64,000 nucleotides of DNA, from contig NZ_JBNCMT010000023.1 of NCBI RefSeq assembly GCF_049846925.1, positions 1 to 64,000 on the forward strand, given 5' to 3'. Below the pieces are notes generated by a model that did not search any database, was not told where the DNA came from, and was given only the letters and a program-made list of their open reading frames with translations. Made by a program: the position numbers and the translations under genes. This DNA comes from Brevibacillus_H sp049846925. GTDB taxonomy: Bacteria; Bacillota; Bacilli; Brevibacillales; Brevibacillaceae. Shown here piece after piece: positions 35,391-44,044 of the stretch (the first letter of the stretch is position 1; every line of letters starts with the position of its first letter).

Positions 35391-36413
35391 CTATTCTTCT
35401 GTACACTCCAAGTATACTAGCTGACCAGGTTGAATCAGGTCGAGCAGATGTAGATCTGCTTCTGCTACTGAACCGACGACATTCACCCTCTCGTCAGCAG
35501 CCAAATCATGCAGCGTGATATGCAGCTCCCCACGATAACGCCCATACAAGTCATTATCTCTCGTTACGGTTCCCCGTGGTCTGACCTGCGAAATGTCATC
35601 AGGTGGAATCGACTCACTTGAGCGAGTATCCATAAATCGCATTACATCACGGGCAAAGTCTGGGCGCGGCCGATAGACTCCACTTTTTACTGCACCGGAG
35701 TGAATGCGAATGGGAATGATTCTGTTTTGATCGTAGGCAACCAATTGCTCCAACAGTCCCTCGCCAGGCTCAGGATCACCGACATATACATCATCGATTC
35801 CCGCTGAGAAAAGTTCGATTGTAGCATGGAACGGATCAAGGCTCCGGTGGGACTCCAACGTAGGCAACCCCTCTAACAGCGGCCCTCGCTTCTCACCACG
35901 CCCGGCGACAAAGGCAGCCACTCTGATGTCATGGCGTTTGTACAACTCCGTCTGTTTCTGAAAAAAGGCTTCGTCCAATCCCGTCTCTTTACGTGGATAA
36001 AAATTGTGCCAGGCAATCAACTGATTGGTGTCAAAGCCTCTTAATAACAACTCCAGCAAATCTCGTTCCAATACAATGCTGGCATTTAAGGCGATTTGAA
36101 ACTGCTGGGAAAGCTCGATGATCGTCTCGTAGTCAAAGAAATCATCCAATCGTAGGCCCACTACCCCAAGTGACCGCAGTTCCGAAAGATCATTCAACCC
36201 CAAATGACCCGGTGTCCTCATCGACACATCTGCGTACACGTGAACTCCCAAATCCTTTGCCAATTGCAATAACTGTTTGGCCCGATTCGCCAACTCTCCT
36301 GACTCTTCGGGAATGTGGAGCGAGGTAAAGGCGTTGGTCACACCTTTCCCCGCCGCTTCCGTCAATCGCTGTTCAGCTAATGGATCGTTTAAATAGAAGG
36401 AAATTCCGATCAT
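35391..36413 (-). CDS. mupG: 6-phospho-N-acetylmuramidase MupG (DUF871)
   Basis: This 340-residue protein has a TIM-barrel N-terminal domain (MIGISFYLNDPLAEQRLTEAAGKG..., SLHIPEES, YADVSMRTPGHLG, LRLDDFFDYE) and a C-terminal cyclophilin-like domain, the DUF871/MupG architecture. In Staphylococcus aureus MupG cleaves MurNAc-6-phosphate-GlcNAc taken up by MurP. It overlaps murP by 4 bp and is last in murQ-murR-murP-mupG, so the same role is very likely here. Confidence 0.92.
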   Translation of the reverse strand: MIGISFYLNDPLAEQRLTEAAGKGVTNAFTSLHIPEESGELANRAKQLLQLAKDLGVHVYADVSMRTPGHLGLNDLSELRSLGVVGLRLDDFFDYETIIELSQQFQIALNASIVLERDLLELLLRGFDTNQLIAWHNFYPRKETGLDEAFFQKQTELYKRHDIRVAAFVAGRGEKRGPLLEGLPTLESHRSLDPFHATIELFSAGIDDVYVGDPEPGEGLLEQLVAYDQNRIIPIRIHSGAVKSGVYRPRPDFARDVMRFMDTRSSESIPPDDISQVRPRGTVTRDNDLYGRYRGELHITLHDLAADERVNVVGSVAEADLHLLDLIQPGQLVYLECTEE

Positions 36414-37795
36414 TCAAACTCACTCGCCATTTCATCTTTAAAGCCGAACAAGTATGTGCAGATAAAACCAGCAATATAAGCAATGAGAAGCCCAACCAGA
36501 TAAAGCAGAATTTGATGAGGCAGGACGATAAAGGTCAAAGGCAAGCCAGAAACACCAACAGCAACCGTAGCAACGCTAAAGTATGCTTGGAAGGCTGCAC
36601 CGAAACCGGCACCAAGGCACGCTGTAATAAACGGACGACCAAGCGGCAAGGTTACACCGAAAATCAGTGGTTCCCCGATTCCCAACATCCCCGCAGGAAG
36701 CGCACCGCCGACAGCACGTTTCAGACGTGGTTTTTTGGTTTTCATGTAAATCGCAAACGCCGCACCAACCTGACCCGCACCACCCATGGCAAGAATCGGC
36801 AAAAGTGGATCGTTACCGATTGAATTGATCAGCTCAAGGTGTACTGGTGTCAACCCTTGGTGCAATCCAGTTACTACAAGCGGCAGGAAGGTTGCTCCCA
36901 AAACGAAGCCAGCGACAATTCCGCCCATGTTAAGAATAGCGAGCAAACCTTGTGTAATTCCTGCAGAGATCCAGCCACCAACCGGCATAAAAACAAAATA
37001 CGTTACGATACCAGTAATCAAAAGCGTGATGGTTGGTGTCAAAATGATATCCAATGCTGCCGGGATAAAGCGACGAACTCGTTTTTCAACAAAAGCGATA
37101 AAAATGGCAGCTAACAGAACCCCGATTAACCCGCCACGACCTGGCAAGAGCTTCTCACCGAAAAGCGTAATCTTGGCTACCTCCGGGTTGATGATCAATA
37201 TCCCAGCCAAGGCGCCGAGTGCCGGAGTTCCGCCGAATTCTTTGGCTGCATTGATCCCGACAAGTACGCCCAAATAGGCAAATAACCCGCCACCGATAAC
37301 AGTCAAAATAATAGCAATTTGCGAATCAGCAGGAAGCCACCCAGCCTGAACAACCCCTTTGGACAGACCTGTGATCAATCCAGATGCGACAAGGGCCGGA
37401 ATTAGCGGGATAAAAATGCTGGCAATTCGCCGTAAAAATAGCTTAAAAGGAGTGGCATTCTTTTCTTTCAGCTCTGCCTTTTTCTTGTCTGCAAGCGCTT
37501 TCAGATCAAGCTCACTGGATGCCGCTGCTGACGCCCCAGACGCCTGCAACAATTTGCCGAATTCCTCTGACACATGATTGACAGTTCCTGGTCCAACAAT
37601 GATCTGGAGTGTCTCTTCCTCCACCACGCCCATGACGCCTTCTATTTTCTTCAAGGCATCCTTGTTTACCTGAGCTGGGTCTTGCGGTGTAACACGCAGA
37701 CGGGTCATGCAATGTGTGTACGAGACTACGTTAGTTGGTCCGCCTAAAGACTCCAAGATTGCGGCGGCCAGGACTTGATGTTTCTTCTCAGCCAT
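36410..37795 (-). CDS. murP: PTS EIIBC for MurNAc / MurNAc-GlcNAc
   Basis: This 461-residue PTS permease imports and phosphorylates its sugar. The EIIB domain (1-85) has the phospho-Cys in SYTHCMTRLRV near residue 29. EIIC starts near 115, with about ten membrane helices and the motif GIGEPLIFGVTLPLGRPF near 375. No EIIA domain is attached, so it must use a glucose-type EIIA from elsewhere. Flanking MurQ, MurR and MupG indicate MurNAc or its disaccharide as substrate. Confidence 0.93.
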   Translation of the reverse strand: MAEKKHQVLAAAILESLGGPTNVVSYTHCMTRLRVTPQDPAQVNKDALKKIEGVMGVVEEETLQIIVGPGTVNHVSEEFGKLLQASGASAAASSELDLKALADKKKAELKEKNATPFKLFLRRIASIFIPLIPALVASGLITGLSKGVVQAGWLPADSQIAIILTVIGGGLFAYLGVLVGINAAKEFGGTPALGALAGILIINPEVAKITLFGEKLLPGRGGLIGVLLAAIFIAFVEKRVRRFIPAALDIILTPTITLLITGIVTYFVFMPVGGWISAGITQGLLAILNMGGIVAGFVLGATFLPLVVTGLHQGLTPVHLELINSIGNDPLLPILAMGGAGQVGAAFAIYMKTKKPRLKRAVGGALPAGMLGIGEPLIFGVTLPLGRPFITACLGAGFGAAFQAYFSVATVAVGVSGLPLTFIVLPHQILLYLVGLLIAYIAGFICTYLFGFKDEMASEFE

Positions 37796-37872
37796 AAGAA
37801 TGTACCTCCCTTTTGTCAGGTATTTATGTTTTTGTTACCGTACTGCTGCTTTTGGATGATCAAGTAAGAGCA

Positions 37873-38730
37873 TCACTTGTTTTTCTTGGTGATAAACCGA
37901 ATTGCTTCTCTCGTCTTGTCAATGTAATCGACTGTCTCCTCATACTGCTGAGACGCCATGCACAGGAACAAAATATCGATCAGATGCAGTTGAGCGATAC
38001 GAGAGGATGTCGCTGCACTCCGAAAAGGAGCTTCATTTGAATAGGAAGTAAACAAGTGAATATCAGAAAGAGTGGCCACCGTAGACTGCCCAAATCTGGT
38101 CAAGCTGATGGTCTTCACGCCACGCTCTTTGGCAAGTGACATCATATTCACCACTTCCGGTGTTTCGCCCGAAAATGATATGCCAAAAACTACGTCATCT
38201 TCATTCGCATTAGCAATCAGTGCTGCAACAAGATGGGCATCGGTGAAGGCTGTAGCCGCTTTGTTGATACGCAGGAGCTTTTGCTGAGCATCGGTTGCAA
38301 TAATACTTGAGGCACCAATTCCAAAGAAATGGACCGTTTTTGCCTTCAGCAAGGCAGAGACAGCTTGTTCCAGCATGTCATAATTGATGATTTCTGCCGT
38401 GTCACGCAGACTCTGAATGCTGTTGTTGGTTGTCTTTTGTACGATGGAGTACATCGATTCGTCCGGCTCAATGTCCCGGTATCCCTGTTCGGCTGGCTTG
38501 GTCAAGTCGCCTGCCACCCGCAGTTTCAATTCCTGAAAACCCTTGAGCCCAAGCGATTTACATAATCGGATCACCGCTGAACTACTCGTATTTGTGCTCG
38601 TACCCAAATCACCAACGGTCATGTTCACTGCTTCATGAGGGAATTCCAACATGTATTCTGCAATTTTTCGTTCAGATGCCGGAAGCTGTTCTAGCATACT
38701 CTCCAGCATCTTCAAGCCACCAGTTGCCAA
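37873..38730 (-). CDS. murR: RpiR/MurR family transcriptional regulator
   Basis: The protein has 285 residues: an N-terminal RpiR-type helix-turn-helix (ERKIAEYMLEFPHEAVNMTVGDLG, SSAVIRLCKSLGLKGFQELKL) and a C-terminal SIS domain (about 125-260, VHFFGIGASSIIATDAQQKLLRI) that would sense a sugar phosphate such as MurNAc-6-P. It starts at TTG 38730, 8 nt after GGAGG; an internal ATG at 38709 is an alternative. Probable operators overlap the promoter at 39780-39808. Confidence 0.92.
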   Translation of the reverse strand: MATGGLKMLESMLEQLPASERKIAEYMLEFPHEAVNMTVGDLGTSTNTSSSAVIRLCKSLGLKGFQELKLRVAGDLTKPAEQGYRDIEPDESMYSIVQKTTNNSIQSLRDTAEIINYDMLEQAVSALLKAKTVHFFGIGASSIIATDAQQKLLRINKAATAFTDAHLVAALIANANEDDVVFGISFSGETPEVVNMMSLAKERGVKTISLTRFGQSTVATLSDIHLFTSYSNEAPFRSAATSSRIAQLHLIDILFLCMASQQYEETVDYIDKTREAIRFITKKNK

Positions 38731-38752
38731 AAACCCTTCCTCCTTCCACTCG

Positions 38753-39655
38753 TTATTTCAATGAAATGGCGCTGCGCACATAACCATTGGCTCTGTTCAG
38801 CAGTTCCTTTGCTTCCGCATAGTCAGCGCCAGTTTTAATCATCACAATGGATGTCTTTACTTCCTGATTCGCCTGTTCCAACGTCGCCATCGCCGTTTCA
38901 TAGGAAACCCCGGTGATGGTTCGTATGATCTGAACCGCGCGTTCTTTCAGCTTGTGGTTGCTGATATTCACGTCGATCATCAGATTTTCGTACACTTTGC
39001 CCAAGCGAATCATGGCAGCCGTTGAAATCATATTCAGCACCATTTTATGAGCTGTCCCCGCCTTCATCCTCGTTGAACCTGTCAGCACTTCCGGCCCGAC
39101 GATCACTTCGATTGCCTGTTCTGCGAATTGACTAATGGCTGCATTCTCATTACAGGACAATGCAACGGTATTTGCTCCGATGCTTCTCGCATACTGCAAG
39201 GCACCAATCACATAAGGTGTTCGGCCGCTTGCAGCAATTCCAATAACGGTGTCTTTGCCTGTCAAGTTGATATTCTTGAGATCAGCTTCTCCTAGCTCCG
39301 GTTTGTCTTCTGCCCCTTCTACTGCTTTGACAAACGCATTCTGGCCACCCGCAATAAGACCAATTACCATGTCAGGAGATGTACTGAAGGTCGGAGGACA
39401 CTCTACCGCATCAAGGACACCCAGTCGTCCACTGGTTCCAGCACCGATATAAATTAATCGTCCGCCTTGTTGCAAGGAAGCAAAGGCAAAATCGACTGCC
39501 ACTTGCACTTCTGCCAGAACTTTCTGAACAGCAAGGGCAACCTGTTGATCCTCATCATTTATCGCTTTCAATATACTCAGTGTATCTGCTGTATCAATTT
39601 GCTTCGTCTGACTATTCCGTAATTCGGTTGTAAGTATACTCAGATTCTCTTCCAC
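38753..39655 (-). CDS. murQ: N-acetylmuramic acid 6-phosphate etherase MurQ
   Basis: This 300-residue SIS-domain lyase splits MurNAc-6-P into GlcNAc-6-P and lactate. Key motifs: GGRLIYIGAGTSGRLGVLDAVECPPTF near 62-88, EGAEDKPELGEADL, IGIAASGRTPYV and TGSTRMKAGTAHKMVLNM. It starts at GTG 39655 after AAAGGGA. It is first in the operon, behind a leader with a perfect hairpin. Confidence 0.97.
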   Translation of the reverse strand: MEENLSILTTELRNSQTKQIDTADTLSILKAINDEDQQVALAVQKVLAEVQVAVDFAFASLQQGGRLIYIGAGTSGRLGVLDAVECPPTFSTSPDMVIGLIAGGQNAFVKAVEGAEDKPELGEADLKNINLTGKDTVIGIAASGRTPYVIGALQYARSIGANTVALSCNENAAISQFAEQAIEVIVGPEVLTGSTRMKAGTAHKMVLNMISTAAMIRLGKVYENLMIDVNISNHKLKERAVQIIRTITGVSYETAMATLEQANQEVKTSIVMIKTGADYAEAKELLNRANGYVRSAISLK

Positions 39656-39679
39656 TTTTGATCAGTCCCTTTATAGGAA

Positions 39680-39709
39680 GTTCAAAAAGTCCGGTCCTCC
39701 TTTTTGAAC
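39680..39709 (-). repeat. Perfect hairpin in the murQ leader
   Basis: GTTCAAAAAG and CTTTTTGAAC form a 10-bp perfect inverted repeat with a 10-nt loop (GAGGACCGGA on the minus strand), about 25 nt upstream of the murQ start. It could stabilise the mRNA, affect translation or be a protein site. Confidence 0.6.
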
Positions 39710-39779
39710 TACCATTTTATTGTTTTATATGAGCTGCTTGGACTTATCTTTTGTATTTTTGAAATGTACTTATGGCTTT

Positions 39780-39840
39780 ATTATATCCCTCCTGAAATTA
39801 TATTTCAACATTTTCGTTTTATTACTGAAATTTTATGTCG
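39780..39840 (-). promoter_or_regulatory. mur operon promoter with probable MurR operators
   Basis: On the minus strand: -35 TTGAAA (39808-39803), 17-bp spacer, -10 TATAAT (39785-39780). The palindrome TGAAATTATATTTCA (39793-39807) overlaps the -35 and spacer. A related half-conserved copy TGAAATTTTATGTCG is at 39826-39840, with centres 33 bp apart. The TGAAAT-N3-ATTTCA form suits an RpiR-type repressor, so MurR is the likely ligand. Confidence 0.72.
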
Positions 39841-39849
39841 GAATGAATA

Positions 39850-39884
39850 ATAAAAAACCGCACCACCTTAATCGGCGATACGGT
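39850..39884 (-). terminator. rnc terminator
   Basis: ACCGTATCGCC pairs with GGTGGTGCGGT with wobble pairs on the minus strand, followed by TTTTTTA. It lies 14 bp past rnc. Confidence 0.8.
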
Positions 39885-39897
39885 CTCTTTCACTTTC

Positions 39898-40599
39898 TTA
39901 TTTAGCACCCAATTGAATTAACGCTCTAGCAGCCGCCTGTTGTTCAGCTTCCTTCTTGGAACGTCCAATTCCTACCCCAAGCTGGGCATTGTTCAAAAGC
40001 ACTTCCGAGACGAACTCACGATTATGAGCAGGCCCTTTCTCCTGAATAATGCGGTATTGGATCTCGCCCAAGTTGTCTTGTTGCACATATTCTTGTAACT
40101 GACTTTTGAAATCCGTAACCTGCGTGAATTCACCTTTGTCAATTCGCGGGTACACGTATTTCTCCATGAAATTAAATACTGCATCAAGACCCTGATCAAT
40201 GTACAAGGCGCCGATGAAGGCTTCGAACACGTCAGCTAGAAGGGCAGGGCGTTGTCGACCACCAGTTAATTCTTCTCCTTTTCCCAACAGGACAATATCG
40301 CCAAAATGTAAAAGCTCCGCAAATTTGACCAGTGAAGGCTCACAAACAATAGCCGCACGAAGTTTGGTCATTTCTCCTTCGCTCATTTTAGGAAATGTCT
40401 TGTAAAGAAACTGAGAGACGGTCAGTTCAAGAACAGCATCGCCCAAAAACTCCAGGCGTTCATTATCCTGAATCCGTTTGCCCCTCTGTTCGTTAACATA
40501 AGAAGAATGGGTGAATGCTTGACGCAACACGCTCTCATCCCGAAAGCGAATGCCGATCTCTTCCTGTAGCTGCGTAAAATTCAACACCTTCACCACCAT
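39898..40599 (-). CDS. rnc: Ribonuclease III
   Basis: This 233-residue double-strand-specific RNase has the signature NERLEFLGDAVLELTVSQFLY near 45, with the metal-binding Glu/Asp, and LLADVFEAFIGALYIDQG. A C-terminal double-stranded RNA binding domain follows (KSQLQEYVQQ to RSKKEAEQQAAARALIQLG). It processes rRNA and, in Bacilli, scRNA. It lies 24 bp after fabF. Confidence 0.97.
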   Translation of the reverse strand: MVVKVLNFTQLQEEIGIRFRDESVLRQAFTHSSYVNEQRGKRIQDNERLEFLGDAVLELTVSQFLYKTFPKMSEGEMTKLRAAIVCEPSLVKFAELLHFGDIVLLGKGEELTGGRQRPALLADVFEAFIGALYIDQGLDAVFNFMEKYVYPRIDKGEFTQVTDFKSQLQEYVQQDNLGEIQYRIIQEKGPAHNREFVSEVLLNNAQLGVGIGRSKKEAEQQAAARALIQLGAK

Positions 40600-40623
40600 T
40601 CCAAAGCATCCCTCTTCTTCTAA

Positions 40624-41865
40624 TTATGCTTCATATCTTTTCAAAACAATCGTAGCATTGTGTCCGCCGAACCCAAACGTATTGGACAAGGCAACATTAA
40701 TATTTGCTTTGCGAGCTACATTTGGTACGTAATCGAGGTCGCACTCGGGATCTGGATTATCCAGATTAATGGTTGGAGGCAGAACCTGATCACGAAGTGC
40801 GTATGCGGTAGCAACTGTTTCAATACCGCCAGTCGCACCAAGCAAATGGCCTGTCATCGATTTCGTAGAGCTGACTGCCAATTGGTATGCATGCTCTCCG
40901 AAAACCGATTTAATCGCCATTGTTTCAGCGACGTCACCTTGGCCAGTCGATGTACCATGGGCATTGACGTAGCCTACTTCAGAAGGATCGATTCCCCCAT
41001 CTTTCAGTGCATTTCGCATACAGCGTGCTGCACCCTCTCCACCTGGAGATGGAGCTGTAATATGATGGGCATCTGCACTCATGCCGTATCCAACCACTTC
41101 AGCAATAATGTTGGCACCACGTTTTTTCGCTGACTCCAACTCTTCCAGCACGAGAACTCCCGCACCTTCACCCATGACAAAACCATCACGATCTTTGTCA
41201 AACGGACGACTTGCTTTCGTCGGCTCGTCATTTCGAGTGGACATTGCTTTCGCAGAACAGAAGCCTGCCAATGCCATTGGGCGAATCGTCGCTTCGGTAC
41301 CACCCGTAATCATGACATCAGCATGACCGTGCTGGATCAGCTTGAACGCATCTCCAATCGCATTGGTACCTGTTGCACAAGCGGTAATCGCACTTGAAGT
41401 CGGTCCCTTGGCACCGAGTTCAATCGAAACTTGTCCAGAAGCCATGTTGGCGATCATCATCGGGATAAAGAATGGGCTCACACGACGCGGGCCTTTTTCC
41501 ATAAGAACGGTGTGTTGATCTTCCCAAGTAGCAAGTCCCCCAATACCGGAACCGATATAGACACCTACTTGTTCAGCATTTTCTTCTGTAATGGTGAGAT
41601 TTGCATCTTGAACAGCCATTTTGGATGCTGCCAAAGCAAATTGCACAAATCGATCATTGCGCTTCACTTCTTTTTTATCCATGAACTCTTCAGGATTGAA
41701 GTTTTTTACTTCTCCAGCAATACGAGTTGGATACTCAGATACATCGAATGACGTAATTAGATCAATCCCGGATTTACCTTCTAACAAACTGTTCCAGAAA
41801 GTTGTTGCATCGTTACCCACTGGTGAAATAACACCTACACCGGTGATTACCACTCTGCGCTTCAT
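40624..41865 (-). CDS. fabF: 3-oxoacyl-ACP synthase II
   Basis: This 413-residue elongating condensing enzyme starts MKRRVVITGVGVISPVG. The catalytic Cys is in TSSAITACATGTNAIG, and the two His are in VNAHGTSTGQGD and STKSMTGHLLGATG. The ATG at 41865 follows GAGGTGAG; a longer frame to 41931 has no support. It sits between acpP and rnc. Confidence 0.97.
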   Translation of the reverse strand: MKRRVVITGVGVISPVGNDATTFWNSLLEGKSGIDLITSFDVSEYPTRIAGEVKNFNPEEFMDKKEVKRNDRFVQFALAASKMAVQDANLTITEENAEQVGVYIGSGIGGLATWEDQHTVLMEKGPRRVSPFFIPMMIANMASGQVSIELGAKGPTSSAITACATGTNAIGDAFKLIQHGHADVMITGGTEATIRPMALAGFCSAKAMSTRNDEPTKASRPFDKDRDGFVMGEGAGVLVLEELESAKKRGANIIAEVVGYGMSADAHHITAPSPGGEGAARCMRNALKDGGIDPSEVGYVNAHGTSTGQGDVAETMAIKSVFGEHAYQLAVSSTKSMTGHLLGATGGIETVATAYALRDQVLPPTINLDNPDPECDLDYVPNVARKANINVALSNTFGFGGHNATIVLKRYEA

Positions 41866-41995
41866 CAGGCTCACCTCTATATTTAAATCAGCATTTCGCT
41901 TCTCATCTTCATGTTCATGATCTTTATACAAACAAATAAAAAGGGTTCATGGCATATCATATGGTTTTGACCAATGTACAGGTGAAGTTGAAGGA

Positions 41996-42020
41996 GAAGT
42001 CCCGCTTGTGACGGGACTTC
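41996..42020 (-). terminator. Hairpin between acpP and fabF
   Basis: GAAGTCCCG/CGGGACTTC with a 7-nt loop, 10 bp past acpP. The following sequence TCCTTCAAC is T-poor, so it may only attenuate or protect the abundant acpP message. Confidence 0.55.
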
Positions 42021-42029
42021 CTGTAAATC

Positions 42030-42263
42030 TTACTTGTGGGATTCTATGTATTTTACTACCTCACCCACAGTAGAGATTTTTTCTGCATCTTCATCAGAAA
42101 TCTCCATATCGAACTCATCTTCGAGTTCCATCACCAACTCAACGATATCCAGGGAGTCAGCACCCAAATCTTCTTTGAAAGAAGCTTCAAGAGTGATCTT
42201 GGACTCGTCTACACCAAGACGGTCAACGATGATTTTCTTCACAGTGTCAAAAATATCAGCCAT
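42030..42263 (-). CDS. acpP: Acyl carrier protein
   Basis: This 77-residue acidic protein has the phosphopantetheine site DLGADSLDIVELVMELE (Ser near 37). It carries growing acyl chains. A TATAAT hexamer at 42292-42287 in the 54-bp gap after fabG could give it an extra promoter, in line with its high demand, though no good -35 is seen. Confidence 0.98.
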   Translation of the reverse strand: MADIFDTVKKIIVDRLGVDESKITLEASFKEDLGADSLDIVELVMELEDEFDMEISDEDAEKISTVGEVVKYIESHK

Positions 42264-42317
42264 TCTACTTCACCCCCTCTCCCAGTATTATACGGGATGT
42301 CCTTGGTAAAAACCAGC

Positions 42318-43058
42318 TTACATGTACATGCCGCCATCGACATGCAATGTTTGCCCCGTCATATAATTTGCTGCGTCGGAAGCAAGGAACAAAACTACTT
42401 GTGCAATGTCATCAGCCTGCCCCAACCGTCCTAATGGAATTTGAGTCATCAGACCGCTGCGCACATCTTCCGGCAGTTTGGACGTCATATCCGTATCGAT
42501 GAATCCTGGAGCAACTGCATTCACTGTAATGTTACGGGATGCCAGCTCTCGAGCGGTTGTTTTGGTCAAGCCGATTACGCCTGCCTTAGCCGCTACATAA
42601 TTGGCCTGCCCTGCGTTACCCATTACCCCTACTACAGAAGTAATATTGATGATGCGACCACTTCTTTGCTTCATCATTGGACGAGTAGCAGCCTTGATGC
42701 AATTGAATACCCCTTTGAGGTTGATATCAATGACATCATCCCACTCGTCTTCCTTCATCCGCATGATCAGATTATCACGAGTGATACCTGCGTTATTGAC
42801 GAGAATGTCAACCTGCCCGAATTGATCGAGCACGGCTTTGAACATGTCGTTCACTTCATCAGCATTGCCCACATTGGCACGAACCATAATCGCTTCGCGG
42901 CCCAATGCTTTGATCGCTTCTACCGTTTCGGCTGCTGCTGCTTCACTGCCAGAGTAGTTAACAGCGACATTCGCTCCTTCTTTTGCCAAACGAAGTGCAA
43001 TGGCACGACCGATTCCACGAGAAGCACCTGTGACCAGCGCTACTTTACCAGCTAACAT
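42318..43058 (-). CDS. fabG: 3-oxoacyl-ACP reductase
   Basis: This 246-residue short-chain reductase uses NADPH: VTGASRGIGRAIALRLAKEGA near 10, NNAGITRD, catalytic Ser in NITSVVGVMGNAGQ, and YVAAKAG (Tyr/Lys). It overlaps the fabD end by 7 bp. It ends with the usual HVDGGMYM. Confidence 0.97.
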   Translation of the reverse strand: MLAGKVALVTGASRGIGRAIALRLAKEGANVAVNYSGSEAAAAETVEAIKALGREAIMVRANVGNADEVNDMFKAVLDQFGQVDILVNNAGITRDNLIMRMKEDEWDDVIDINLKGVFNCIKAATRPMMKQRSGRIINITSVVGVMGNAGQANYVAAKAGVIGLTKTTARELASRNITVNAVAPGFIDTDMTSKLPEDVRSGLMTQIPLGRLGQADDIAQVVLFLASDAANYMTGQTLHVDGGMYM

Positions 43059-44002
43059 AAAATCCCTCCGCTCAACAGTTCTTCCAATGACTCCATGTCT
43101 TGAACAGCAAAGATTTGAACCTCTTTCGGCGCAATTTTTTTAATGAGCCCTGCGAGAACTTTGCCTGGACCTACTTCAATAAAGGTTGTTACCCCTTGCT
43201 CGACCATGTACAAAACAGAGTCTTCCCACAATACCGGTGACGCCACTTGCTGCACCAGGCTTTGCTTGATTTCCGCAGAAGAGGTAACAGCCGTTGCACT
43301 GACATTTGCGACAACCGGCGTGTGTGCATCCTGAATGGAAATCCCGTCAAGGACACTTGAGAGCTTTTCTGCTGCCGGGGCCATCAAGGAAGAGTGGAAA
43401 GGACCGCTCACGTTGAGAGGCATTACCCGTTTGGCACCACTCTCTTTGGCTTTCTCCCCTGCCAGCTTCACGCCTTCTGCACTTCCTGAAATTACAATCT
43501 GTCCTGGCGAATTCAGATTCGCAAGCTGTACAGGGAATCCTTCTGCGCTGACAGCTTCGCACACCTGATGAAGTACTTCTCGCTCCATCCCAAGGACTGC
43601 AGACATTGCTCCCTGACCTGCCGGGACGGCTTCTTCCATGAACTGTCCACGAGCACGTACTGTCTTCACTGCGTCTTCAAACGATAGAGCTCCCGCCGCG
43701 ACTAGCGCTGAGTATTCACCCAAACTGTGACCAGCCGTAAAATCAGCACGTACATCAGGATGCTTTTCCTTGATTGCTTCCAATACCGCCACACTCATAG
43801 TCAGAATGGCTGGTTGAGTATTTACCGTTAATCGCAGTTGTTCTTCCGGTCCTTCGAAACAAATCGTGGAAAGAGAAACTCCTAGCGCTTCGTCTGCTTT
43901 ATCGAAAATGGCTTTGGCAGCAGCCGATTTTGTAATCAACTCCGCTCCCATACCTACAAATTGAGAACCCTGACCCGGGAATACCAAGGCAATTTTGCTC
44001 AT
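43052..44002 (-). CDS. fabD: Malonyl-CoA:ACP transacylase
   Basis: The 316-residue transferase loads malonyl onto ACP. FPGQGSQFVGMG at the N-terminus, active Ser in GHSLGEYSALVAAG near 92, His in VSGPFHSSLM. It follows fabH by 42 bp and overlaps fabG. Confidence 0.97.
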   Translation of the reverse strand: MSKIALVFPGQGSQFVGMGAELITKSAAAKAIFDKADEALGVSLSTICFEGPEEQLRLTVNTQPAILTMSVAVLEAIKEKHPDVRADFTAGHSLGEYSALVAAGALSFEDAVKTVRARGQFMEEAVPAGQGAMSAVLGMEREVLHQVCEAVSAEGFPVQLANLNSPGQIVISGSAEGVKLAGEKAKESGAKRVMPLNVSGPFHSSLMAPAAEKLSSVLDGISIQDAHTPVVANVSATAVTSSAEIKQSLVQQVASPVLWEDSVLYMVEQGVTTFIEVGPGKVLAGLIKKIAPKEVQIFAVQDMESLEELLSGGILC

Positions 44003-44044
44003 GAATCAGCTCAACTCCTTCTGTGCTCTTTATCCTCTGGGGAA

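Noticed and set aside
42441..43055. Plus-strand frame antisense to fabG
   Set aside because: It lies wholly within fabG and has Cys/His-rich random composition.
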